Assembly (NCBI RefSeq): GCF_002269255.1
Contig: NZ_CP022823.1
Span: forward strand, 4,774,001-4,838,000
DNA: 64,000 bases
Direction: 5' to 3'
Origin: Klebsiella quasivariicola
Lineage (GTDB): Bacteria > Pseudomonadota > Gammaproteobacteria > Enterobacterales > Enterobacteriaceae
Within the stretch, counting starts at the first letter, position 1. Every line of letters begins with the position of its first letter. The position numbers were made by a program, and so were the translations under genes. The notes under the pieces are model-generated. The model had not been told where the DNA came from, ran no database searches, and saw nothing but the letters and a program-made list of their open reading frames with translations. Positions 8,829-16,048 of the stretch are shown one piece after another.

Positions 8829-9687
8829 CAATCATCCTCGCCATACCCGAAAGAAACGCCGCCTCGCCGGAACAACAGGAAACGGCCAATCCGCGCGCCG
8901 CCATCGCCTGCTGATAACGGGCGCTGAGCGAGTGCTCACCAAACAGCACCACGCGGCTGGCGCGGTAGCGTTCGCTAAAGGTCGCCACCTCCGCGCCAAT
9001 CAACAGCCCGGAGAGGTAATCGCTCACCGAAGTCGCCGCCAGCGCCCCTAACACCCGCGCGGCGCGGGCGCTGAATAACCCGTCCAGTATCGCCGGCTGA
9101 GTTAGCCCTTTTTCCATACCGAGGGCGAAAGCGGCGTCATCAGGTTGTTGTGCCGGCAGTTGCTGGCCGAGCAGCGAATGGTTAAGCAGCAGGTGATGCA
9201 GTTCGCCAGTCATCGCCGTGGCGAACTGGCGCACCACGCCGTTCTGCACCTGCACCCATTTGCAGTGGGTGCCGGGCATCACGTAACACTCCGCCGGCAT
9301 CAGCTGCCAGGCGCCCAGCAGCTGCGTTTCTTCACCGCGCATCACATCGTACTCTGCGGCCTGCGCTACTTTCAGCCCCGGCACGATCCACACGTTTTCC
9401 GCCACCTCATGTAACTGACCGTTGAGCGCCTCCAGCGCCAGCGGGCAGGCCAGATAAGGCACCGGTTGCCAGCCGGCATCGCTGCCGATCATGCCCGCCA
9501 TCACCACCGGCAGCGCGGGGTCGCCGCGCCACGGCGCCAGCTGCTGCTGAAATACCGCTTCGGCGCGCTGCCCGTTCAGGCGCGTGACGCCGCAGGGCAG
9601 CTTCAGCTTGTCGATGCATTCGCCATCACGCATCCGCCATGCCCGCAGCTGCGTAGAGCCCCAATCGACGGCAATATACTCGTTCAT
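8815..9687 (-). CDS. dgoK: 2-dehydro-3-deoxygalactonokinase
   Basis: A 290-residue kinase resembling E. coli DgoK: YIAVDWGSTQLRAW at the N-terminus (phosphate loop), GVTRLNG, PVVMAGMIGSDAGW, MRGEETQLLGA, MPGTHCKWVQV and MTGELHHLLLNHSLLG. It phosphorylates 2-keto-3-deoxygalactonate at O6. No galactonate dehydratase (dgoD) is nearby, so its substrate must be supplied by another reaction, which I infer to be the PLP enzyme encoded at 13415. The symporter stop lies 9 bp upstream, indicating one operon. Confidence 0.87.
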   Translation of the reverse strand: MNEYIAVDWGSTQLRAWRMRDGECIDKLKLPCGVTRLNGQRAEAVFQQQLAPWRGDPALPVVMAGMIGSDAGWQPVPYLACPLALEALNGQLHEVAENVWIVPGLKVAQAAEYDVMRGEETQLLGAWQLMPAECYVMPGTHCKWVQVQNGVVRQFATAMTGELHHLLLNHSLLGQQLPAQQPDDAAFALGMEKGLTQPAILDGLFSARAARVLGALAATSVSDYLSGLLIGAEVATFSERYRASRVVLFGEHSLSARYQQAMAARGLAVSCCSGEAAFLSGMARMIDGQG

Positions 9688-9696
9688 GATGGCCCC

Positions 9697-11184
9697 TTAC
9701 CCGCGTGAGGTATGACGTTTGCCAATCGGCAGCGGCGGCGGCGTTGGGCGGCTTTCACGCTCGCGGGTAATCATCTCCAGCGCCTGCTCGCGGCTCATGC
9801 TGCTGGCCGGGGTCAGTAACGTCACCACCACCGAAGCCACCAGGCTCGTCAGTACCGCCGGAATACACGGGTTGCCCCAGAACGCCAGCCAGTCGCTATC
9901 CACCAGCACCGCAACCGATGCCCCGGCGCCGCCGGCCAGCGCGGCGACCGCGCCCTGCCAGTTAAAGCGTGTCCAGAAGCGGCCAAGCATGGTGCAGATA
10001 AACATGCCGGACATAATCATCGAGATCATTTTGGTGATGTAGCTGATGATGTCGTTGGAGGTCAGGGCGAACAGCAGCGCCAGCGCAATCACCAGAACCA
10101 GGAAGATCCGCGACAGGCGAATGGCTTTCTCCGGCGCGGGCATATGGCCGGTCACCAGGGTGTAGAGGTCGCGCAGCATAATGGATACCGCGGCGATGGC
10201 ATCAGAGCTGCCGGAAGACATATTGGCCGACATCCCGGCAATCAGGATCGCCATCGCCAGCACCGGCGGCAGCACCTGGGTGGCAAACAAGAAGGCGAAG
10301 CCGCTGTTCTCCAACTGCGGGTTCATGGTCCATACCGCCATACCGATGATCGCCGGCAGGAAGGAGAAGCCCAGATACAGCAGGCCGGTAATCGTGAAGG
10401 ACTGACGTACCGAGGAGACGGTCTTCGCCGAGTAAATACGCTGGCGATAAGAAGGCGTCGCCAGCACGCCGACGCCGATCACCATCGCCAATGATAGCGC
10501 CGGCAACACGCCTAATTTATCGACCGCGAACAGGCTTTGCGCCGCCGGATCGACGGCCTGCTGAATATGGCTCCAGCCGCCAACGTGATGAACCGCCAGC
10601 ACCGCCATTAAAATAAAGCCGACGAACAGCACGATCGATTGAATGGTATCGATCCACACTACCGCGGAATAGCCGCCGATACCGACATAAACCACAAACG
10701 CCAGCGCGATAATAATTTTCGCGACATTAATATCAATGCCGCTGGCCCACGCCAGATATAATCCGCCACCTAATATATGCGCCCCCAGCCAGCCGATAGA
10801 GGCAATAAAAATAAGTATCGCAACGAGGTTTTTAATAATTTTACTGCCGCCGGTGTAATACGACATTTCTTCACTCATGGTCATGAAGCGAAGTTTACGT
10901 ACCGGTGCGAATAACCATGCCACCAGCAGGATCCCCACCGCGCCGCCGAGGCCGTAAAGCATCCCGGCCCAGCCGTTGCTGTAGCCAAAGCCGACGGCGC
11001 CGACGCTGGAGCCGGTCCCCACCATGGTGCCGACCGTCGAACCGAGAGTGAGGATCATCGGCAGCGAACGGCCGCCAAGTAAAAAGTCTTCGCCGGTTTT
11101 CTGTTTGCGCGAAACATACCAGCCTAAGGTAATCATCGCGCAGGCATAAACGGAAAACCAAATCATAAATGACATATTATTCAT
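9697..11184 (-). CDS. Sodium:solute symporter (SSS family)
   Basis: A 495-residue inner-membrane transporter with about 13 hydrophobic segments and SSS features: an N-terminal WYVSRKQKTGEDFLLGGRSLP, TMVGTGSSVGAVGFGY and later AGMSANMSSGSSDAIAA. It leads the operon symporter-dgoK-dgoA. A long perfect inverted repeat lies 23-48 bp upstream of its start, suggesting its own regulated promoter. From the neighbours I infer uptake of an amino-sugar acid or N-acyl-D-amino acid; the sequence alone does not name the substrate. Confidence 0.82.
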   Translation of the reverse strand: MNNMSFMIWFSVYACAMITLGWYVSRKQKTGEDFLLGGRSLPMILTLGSTVGTMVGTGSSVGAVGFGYSNGWAGMLYGLGGAVGILLVAWLFAPVRKLRFMTMSEEMSYYTGGSKIIKNLVAILIFIASIGWLGAHILGGGLYLAWASGIDINVAKIIIALAFVVYVGIGGYSAVVWIDTIQSIVLFVGFILMAVLAVHHVGGWSHIQQAVDPAAQSLFAVDKLGVLPALSLAMVIGVGVLATPSYRQRIYSAKTVSSVRQSFTITGLLYLGFSFLPAIIGMAVWTMNPQLENSGFAFLFATQVLPPVLAMAILIAGMSANMSSGSSDAIAAVSIMLRDLYTLVTGHMPAPEKAIRLSRIFLVLVIALALLFALTSNDIISYITKMISMIMSGMFICTMLGRFWTRFNWQGAVAALAGGAGASVAVLVDSDWLAFWGNPCIPAVLTSLVASVVVTLLTPASSMSREQALEMITRERESRPTPPPLPIGKRHTSRG

Positions 11185-11206
11185 GGCTCACATCCAGACG
11201 TAATAA

Positions 11207-11232
11207 ATAATATTCGTGCCGCTGAATATTAT
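11207..11232. promoter_or_regulatory. Inverted repeat upstream of the symporter operon, candidate operator
   Basis: ATAATATTC and GAATATTAT form a perfect 9-bp inverted repeat with an 8-nt spacer, 23 bp upstream of the symporter start. The TATTC...GAATA core recurs at 13312-13328 in the other control region of the same gene set, which suggests a shared RpiR-type regulator. Confidence 0.5.
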
Positions 11233-11329
11233 GAGTTAACAGGAACCATGCCTGAAAAAAGGCATAGCGAACCCAGTGGCACCGATTTATTTATTCACTC
11301 TGGTGCCGATATCACACTTTTTTGATGAT

Positions 11330-11360
11330 CCCTCCCGGAAAGGGAGGGAATTATTTTTTT
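11330..11360 (+). terminator. Hairpin with plus-strand T-run, of unclear purpose
   Basis: CCCTCCC-GGAAA-GGGAGGG is followed on the plus strand by AATTATTTTTTT. That is a good intrinsic terminator in the plus direction, but no plus-strand gene precedes it. On the minus strand, where ridA ends, there is no T-run. It may block antisense transcription into the ridA-deacylase operon. Confidence 0.4.
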
Positions 11361-11371
11361 GCCGTCAGGCG

Positions 11372-11764
11372 TTACAGACGCGCAGCGTTAAAACAGGTCA
11401 CATCCACTTCAACTTTGCAATCCACCACCAGGTCAGCCACGCAGCAAATGCGCGCTGGCGGATTATCGCCAAAGAACTCGCGAAATACCTTATTGAACGA
11501 CTGGAAATAGCGCGCGTCGGTGAGGATCACTTTCACGTGTACCACGTCCGCCAGGCCGTAACCGGCTTCGCTCATGATGTCGACGCAGTTCTGGATCGCC
11601 AGCCGCGATTGTTCGACGATGCCGCCTTCTACGACTTCGCCATTTTTCATCGGCGTCTGCCCGGAGACATATAGCCAGCCGCCGGCTTCCACCGCGCGGG
11701 CAAACGGCAGATGCTGACCGCCGGTGCCGGTACCGCCTTCTACGCCATAACGTTTGATACTCAT
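11372..11764 (-). CDS. RidA-family enamine/imine deaminase
   Basis: A 130-residue YjgF/YER057c/UK114 protein with FARAVEAGGWLYVSGQTP, the ligand-binding arginine in the ARICCVADLVVDCKVEVDV region, and a VHVKVILTD strand. RidA proteins hydrolyse reactive enamine or imine intermediates released by PLP-dependent dehydratases. I place the start at 11764 (MSIKRYG), preceded by AAGGAG. It follows the deacylase by 10 bp. Its presence beside a PLP amino-acid dehydratase supports deamination as the central step of this locus. Confidence 0.85.
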   Translation of the reverse strand: MSIKRYGVEGGTGTGGQHLPFARAVEAGGWLYVSGQTPMKNGEVVEGGIVEQSRLAIQNCVDIMSEAGYGLADVVHVKVILTDARYFQSFNKVFREFFGDNPPARICCVADLVVDCKVEVDVTCFNAARL

Positions 11765-11774
11765 ACTCAACTCC

Positions 11775-13214
11775 TTAGTCCATCCGACGGCGCAGGAAAC
11801 GCCCTGCCCGCCCGGTAATTTTCTTATCACTGCCGTAGCTCATCACGCCGTTGACCATCACCGCCTCAATGCCGTCCGCCGGTCGTTTCGGATCGGAGAA
11901 ACTGGCGACATCGCGCACCGTCTGCGGGTCAAACAGCACCAGGTCAGCGAAGTAGCCAATTTTCACCAGCCCGCGATCCGCCAACTGGAAGCGCGCCGCC
12001 GACAGCCCGGTCATCTTGTGTACCGCGGTAGTCAGCGGGAATAGCTGCTCGTCGCGGCTATAGTGGCCGAGTACCCGCGGGAAGGCGCCCCACAGGCGCG
12101 GATGCGGCATCGGATCGTTCGGCAGCCCGTCAGAGCCAATCATGGTGACCGGATAGCGCATCACCCGCCGTACGTCCTGTTCATCCATGTTGTAGTAGAT
12201 AGCGCCCGCCGGCATCAGCCGCGCCGCGGCGTCGTGCAGGCTCACCTGCCACTCATCGGCGATCTGCTGCAGCGTTTTCCCCGCCTGCTCCGGCTGCGCT
12301 TCGGACCAGGTGATCACGATATCAAACTCATCGGTCACCTGTTTCATATCCAGCGTCGACGAGCTGGCGGAGTAGGGATAACAGTCGCAGGCGATATCCT
12401 GCTGCTGGCGCATCTCATCGAAAAACGCCAGCGTCTCTTTGGTACGCCCCCAGTTTTTCGCCCCGGCGCACTTGTGGTGCGAAACCACCACCGGCACGTT
12501 GCCGTGACGGCCGATACGGAAGGCTTCGTCCAGCGCCTCGAGAATCGGCTCAAACTCCGAGCGTAAATGGGTGGTATAGACCCCCTTCCCGGCGGCTAGC
12601 TCTTCCGCCAGCGCCATCACCTCTTCGGTGGTCGACTGGAAAGCGCTGGCATAGGCCAGCCCGGTACTGAGCCCTAATGCCCCCTGGCGCAGCGCATCGC
12701 GTAGCTGTACGCGCATGCCGGCGATTTCCGTCTCGTTCGCCGGCCGAAACAGATCGTCCATATGGTTATTACGCAGCGCGGTGTGGCCGATTAACGTGCC
12801 GACGTTCAGCGACGGCCGCGCCGCTTCCACCGCATGGGCATAAGCCTCCACGGTGGGATAGATAAAGTGCTGCTGCTCGCCGAGGAGATTCATCGGGTCC
12901 GGCACTTCGCCGCGCATAGTGGCGGTCGCCGCGCTAATCCCGCAGTTGCCGACGATCACCGTCGTCACCCCCTGGCTGAGTTTCGGCAAGTACTCAGGCA
13001 TACGGATAACGTTGATATCATCATGGGTATGCACATCAATAAAGCCCGGCGCCAGTACCCGCCCCTGGCCATCAATCACCTGCTCCGCCGCGACATCCAG
13101 CGCCGGGGCGATAGCCATTATTCGGTCGCCCTTCACCGCCACATCAGCACGGTATTGCGGCCCGCCGCTCCCGTCGATCACCGTGACGTTTTTGAAAAGC
13201 CAGTCAACTTTCAT
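11775..13214 (-). CDS. N-acyl-D-amino-acid deacylase (D-aminoacylase family)
   Basis: A 479-residue amidohydrolase. The N-terminal beta sandwich runs into APGFIDVHTHDD, carrying the first zinc-binding histidines. VIVGNCGISA supplies the typical cysteine, GHTALR follows, TTHLRSE and VVVSHHKCAG supply later metal ligands, and the end shows GSDGLPNDPMPHPR with ADLVLFDP. The family removes acyl groups from N-acyl-D-amino acids. The start at 13214 (MKVDWLFKNV) has a GGGAG site; upstream in-frame codons are unlikely. Divergent from the PLP enzyme gene; forms an operon with ridA. In context I infer deacetylation of an N-acetylated amino-sugar acid. Confidence 0.85.
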   Translation of the reverse strand: MKVDWLFKNVTVIDGSGGPQYRADVAVKGDRIMAIAPALDVAAEQVIDGQGRVLAPGFIDVHTHDDINVIRMPEYLPKLSQGVTTVIVGNCGISAATATMRGEVPDPMNLLGEQQHFIYPTVEAYAHAVEAARPSLNVGTLIGHTALRNNHMDDLFRPANETEIAGMRVQLRDALRQGALGLSTGLAYASAFQSTTEEVMALAEELAAGKGVYTTHLRSEFEPILEALDEAFRIGRHGNVPVVVSHHKCAGAKNWGRTKETLAFFDEMRQQQDIACDCYPYSASSSTLDMKQVTDEFDIVITWSEAQPEQAGKTLQQIADEWQVSLHDAAARLMPAGAIYYNMDEQDVRRVMRYPVTMIGSDGLPNDPMPHPRLWGAFPRVLGHYSRDEQLFPLTTAVHKMTGLSAARFQLADRGLVKIGYFADLVLFDPQTVRDVASFSDPKRPADGIEAVMVNGVMSYGSDKKITGRAGRFLRRRMD

Positions 13215-13311
13215 AGCAATTACTCCCTTTCGACATGCCGATAAGTTAACCATTTACAAGCGCAAAAAACAGTGGAAAACTACGCAAAACCCAGATCATT
13301 TTGTGATACTT

Positions 13312-13328
13312 TTATTCAAAACGAATAA
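13312..13328. promoter_or_regulatory. Inverted repeat between deacylase and PLP enzyme, candidate operator
   Basis: TTATTC-AAAAC-GAATAA is a perfect 6-5-6 repeat in the AT-rich divergent control region 13215-13414. Its core resembles the 11207-11232 repeat, though the spacer is shorter. Confidence 0.4.
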
Positions 13329-13414
13329 CATTTTTATATTAAAAATATATTTATCAAATAGTTATAAATGATACCAAGAGACTAACCGATTATGACCCCT
13401 GAAAGGATGGTGTT

Positions 13415-14635
13415 ATGAAATACCATTCAGCACCGCTCATCCCGCACAAATCCGCCCTCATGTCCGCGCCGGCTAATCTGCTGGCGGAAGAGGTCTGTCT
13501 GCCCGCCGCGCTGTTAAAAAAGTCGGCACTGGAAAACAATATTTCATGGATGCAGCGCTATGCCGACGCCCGCGGCGTGTCGCTGGCGCCGCATGGTAAA
13601 ACGACAATGACGCCATGGATATTTCAGGCGCAGCAGCGAGCGGGAGCGTGGGGGATCGGCGTGGGTAGCGCCTGGCAGGCCAGCGCGGCGATGGCCAGCG
13701 GCATTCAACGCGTCCTGATGGTCAATCAGCTGGTCGGCAAGGCCAATATGCAGGTGGTCGCGCAGCTAAAAGCCCACTATCGGGCGGTGGATTTTATCTG
13801 CTGCGTCGATAGCGAGGCCAATGTGCGCGCCCTCTCCGCGTTCTTTGCCGCCCAGGGGCAAACGCTGGATGTGCTGATTGAACTTGGCGTGCCGGGCGGG
13901 CGATGCGGCTGTCGTAGCGTCGATGACGCGCTGGCGCTGGCGCAGCGGGTAAGCGACCTGCCGGGGTTACGGCTACGCGGACTGGAATTGTATGAAGGGG
14001 TGCTGCACGGCGACGATCCGCAACCGCAGGTGGAAGCGTTATTACAACAGGCCGCGGCGCTTGCCTGCCGCATGGAGCCGCTGGTTGACGGCGAATTTAT
14101 TCTCACCGGCGCGGGCACCGTCTGGTATGACGTGGTGTGCAACATCTGGCTGGCGGCGGCAAAACCGCGCCGCTGCCGTATCGTTATTCGCCCTGGCTGT
14201 TATATCACCCACGATCGCGGGATCTACGATCTCGCACAACAAGCGCTGATCGCCCGCGATCCGATTGCCTGCGATCTCGCCGGCGATCTCACTTCAGCGC
14301 TGGAGCTGATGGCGATGGTGCAATCGGTGCCGGAGGCGGATCGCGCGGTGGTGAATTTCGGCAAGCGCGACTGTGCGTTCGACGCTGGGCTGCCGCAGCC
14401 GATCGCCCATTATCGTAACGGCCAGCAGTTAGCGCTGCGCGCGGAGTCGATCGTCAGTATCGGCATCATGGATCAGCACTGTATGCTGCGCCTGGCGCCG
14501 GGCAGCGATGTGCAGGTCGGCGATATTCTGCTGTTCGGCACCTCGCACCCGTGTCTGACCTTTGATAAGTGGAAGACGTTGCTGCTGGTCGATGACGACT
14601 ACAACGTGCTGGACGAGCTCGACACGCTGTTTTGA
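13415..14635 (+). CDS. PLP- and metal-dependent D-amino-acid dehydratase (DSD/D-threonine aldolase family)
   Basis: A 406-residue fold-III PLP enzyme. Lys62 in SLAPHGKTTMTP is the expected PLP lysine; the N-terminal TIM-barrel region continues to about residue 270. The C-terminal domain holds SHPCLTFD, whose His378 and Cys380 match the His-X-Cys metal pair of eukaryotic-type D-serine dehydratases (D-threonine aldolases have His-X-Asp). Bacterial D-glucosaminate dehydratase also belongs to this family and makes a 2-keto-3-deoxy acid plus ammonia. The kinase and aldolase genes nearby would use such a product, so I infer a D-hexosaminate or similar substrate; plain D-amino-acid deaminase is the alternative. 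Confidence 0.8.
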   Translation: MKYHSAPLIPHKSALMSAPANLLAEEVCLPAALLKKSALENNISWMQRYADARGVSLAPHGKTTMTPWIFQAQQRAGAWGIGVGSAWQASAAMASGIQRVLMVNQLVGKANMQVVAQLKAHYRAVDFICCVDSEANVRALSAFFAAQGQTLDVLIELGVPGGRCGCRSVDDALALAQRVSDLPGLRLRGLELYEGVLHGDDPQPQVEALLQQAAALACRMEPLVDGEFILTGAGTVWYDVVCNIWLAAAKPRRCRIVIRPGCYITHDRGIYDLAQQALIARDPIACDLAGDLTSALELMAMVQSVPEADRAVVNFGKRDCAFDAGLPQPIAHYRNGQQLALRAESIVSIGIMDQHCMLRLAPGSDVQVGDILLFGTSHPCLTFDKWKTLLLVDDDYNVLDELDTLF

Positions 14636-14641
14636 CAGATA

Positions 14642-15022
14642 TCCCGGGTGGCGGCGCTTCGCGCCTTACCCGGGCTACATAACCTGCAACGTTCGGTAGC
14701 CCGGCTAAGCGTAGCTAAATCCGGGGAATGTCCCGGGTGGCGGCGCTCCGCGCCTTACCCGGGCTACACAACCCGCGACGTTCGGTAGCCCGGCTAAGCG
14801 TAGCGCAAGCCGGGTATGTCCTGGATGGCGGCGCTTCGCACCTTGCCCGGGCTACACAACCCGCGACGTTCGGTAGCCCAGTTAAGCGTAGCGCAAGCCG
14901 GGGTATGTCCCGGGTAGCGGCGCTTCGCGCCTTACCCCGGCTACACAACCCGCGACGTTCGGTAGCCCGGCTAAGCGTAGCGCAAGCCGGGGGATGTCCC
15001 GGGTAGCGGCGCTTCGCGCCTT
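14642..15022. repeat. Tandem BIME/REP array, five units of about 89 bp
   Basis: Five copies start at 14642, 14731, 14819, 14908 and 14997. Each carries a REP palindrome (CCCGGGTGGCGGCGCTTCGC then the complementary arm), a GCTACACAACCCGCGACGTT spacer, and a second REP in opposite orientation (GTAGCCCGGCTAAGCGTAGC). Period is 88-89 bp. The fifth copy is partial and runs into the stop codon of the Ldh-family gene. It fills the gap between two convergent genes, the usual REP location. Confidence 0.92.
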
Positions 15023-16037
15023 ACTCGCCCTGGCGCAAGGCGCAAATCTCATCATGCAATGAACGGCTGATGGTGACCCCCTGCCGCTCACTCTGCTGAC
15101 GGCAGGCGAAACGCCGCTCGCCCGGCAGCCGCGCCCCTTGTTCCTGCATACCCATGAACAGCGTTTCGGCGCGCGCCAGCTGCTCTGGTGCCTGCGCGCC
15201 GAGAAAGCGTTGCGGATCCAGCGCCAGGATCAGCTCCCCGCCGTAGGGAAGACCGCCCGCGCCGTTATCCCACGCCAGCGATTCGGCGCTGGTCATATCG
15301 CCGATAAGCGGCCCGGCCAGCAGCTCAACCATAGCCGCCAGCGCCGAGCCCTTATGGCCGCCAAAGGTTAACATTGCGCCATTTAGCACCTCCGCGGCAT
15401 CGGTCGTCGGCTGTCCCTGACTGTCGATTCCCCATCCTTGCGGTAGCGCTTTGCCGGCACGCTGATGCAGCTGGATCTCGCCGCGCGCCGCGGCGCTGGT
15501 CGCCATATCAACAATAAACGGCGGTTTGTCCCGTCGCGGCCAGCCAAAAGCGATAGGGTTGGTGCCGAACAGCGGACGCGTGCCGCCCGCTGGGGCGACC
15601 CAGGCGTGGCTTGGCGTACAGGCCAGCCCCACCAGCCCTGCCTCGGTCAACGGCTCAATATCGGCAAACAGTGCGGAAAAATGGACGCAGCGGTTAATCG
15701 CCAACGCCGCAATGCCGCTGTGCCGCGCCTTCTCCAGCAACAGCGGCAGCGCGCGCTCGTAGGCCAGCAGCGAAAAAGCGCCGCCGGCGTCCGCCCGCGC
15801 AATCGCCGGCGCCTGGTCGTGGATTTGCGGCTCGGCATCAGGCGATACCTTGCCTTTACGCAAGGTATCGACAATGCCCAACAGCCGCCACAGGCCGTGG
15901 GAAGCGCAGCCGTCGCGCTCCCCGGCGGCCACATTACGTGCAATGGCCGCCGCGTGGTCGGCGCTAAATCCATTGGCGCTGAGTACCTCTAACGCCAGGT
16001 CATAAGCTTCAGGTAACGATAGAGTTACCGACTCCAT
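15021..16037 (-). CDS. Ldh-family oxidoreductase, probable pyrroline/piperideine-2-carboxylate reductase
   Basis: A 338-residue malate/L-lactate dehydrogenase-type (LDH2) protein with the catalytic-region DGCASHGLWRL, FGTNPIAFGWPR, FIVDMATSAAARGEI and GGHKGSALAAMVELL. Family members include delta1-pyrroline-2-carboxylate/delta1-piperideine-2-carboxylate reductases that work in 3-hydroxyproline or D-proline routes. It is the last gene of the deaminase-dehydrogenase-transporter operon, so a role with cyclic imines from hydroxyproline or proline fits. Another 2-keto-acid or imino-acid substrate remains possible. Its stop lies inside the last REP copy. Confidence 0.75.
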   Translation of the reverse strand: MESVTLSLPEAYDLALEVLSANGFSADHAAAIARNVAAGERDGCASHGLWRLLGIVDTLRKGKVSPDAEPQIHDQAPAIARADAGGAFSLLAYERALPLLLEKARHSGIAALAINRCVHFSALFADIEPLTEAGLVGLACTPSHAWVAPAGGTRPLFGTNPIAFGWPRRDKPPFIVDMATSAAARGEIQLHQRAGKALPQGWGIDSQGQPTTDAAEVLNGAMLTFGGHKGSALAAMVELLAGPLIGDMTSAESLAWDNGAGGLPYGGELILALDPQRFLGAQAPEQLARAETLFMGMQEQGARLPGERRFACRQQSERQGVTISRSLHDEICALRQGE

Positions 16038-16048
16038 ACTGTTCTCCT

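Noticed and set aside
11330..11360. Terminator of the deacylase-ridA operon
   Set aside because: The T-run is on the plus strand; the minus-strand transcript has A residues after the stem. Listed only as a plus-strand hairpin.
14642..15022. CRISPR array
   Set aside because: The 89-bp periodic repeats lack unique spacers; they are REP palindromes in alternating orientation and no cas genes are present.
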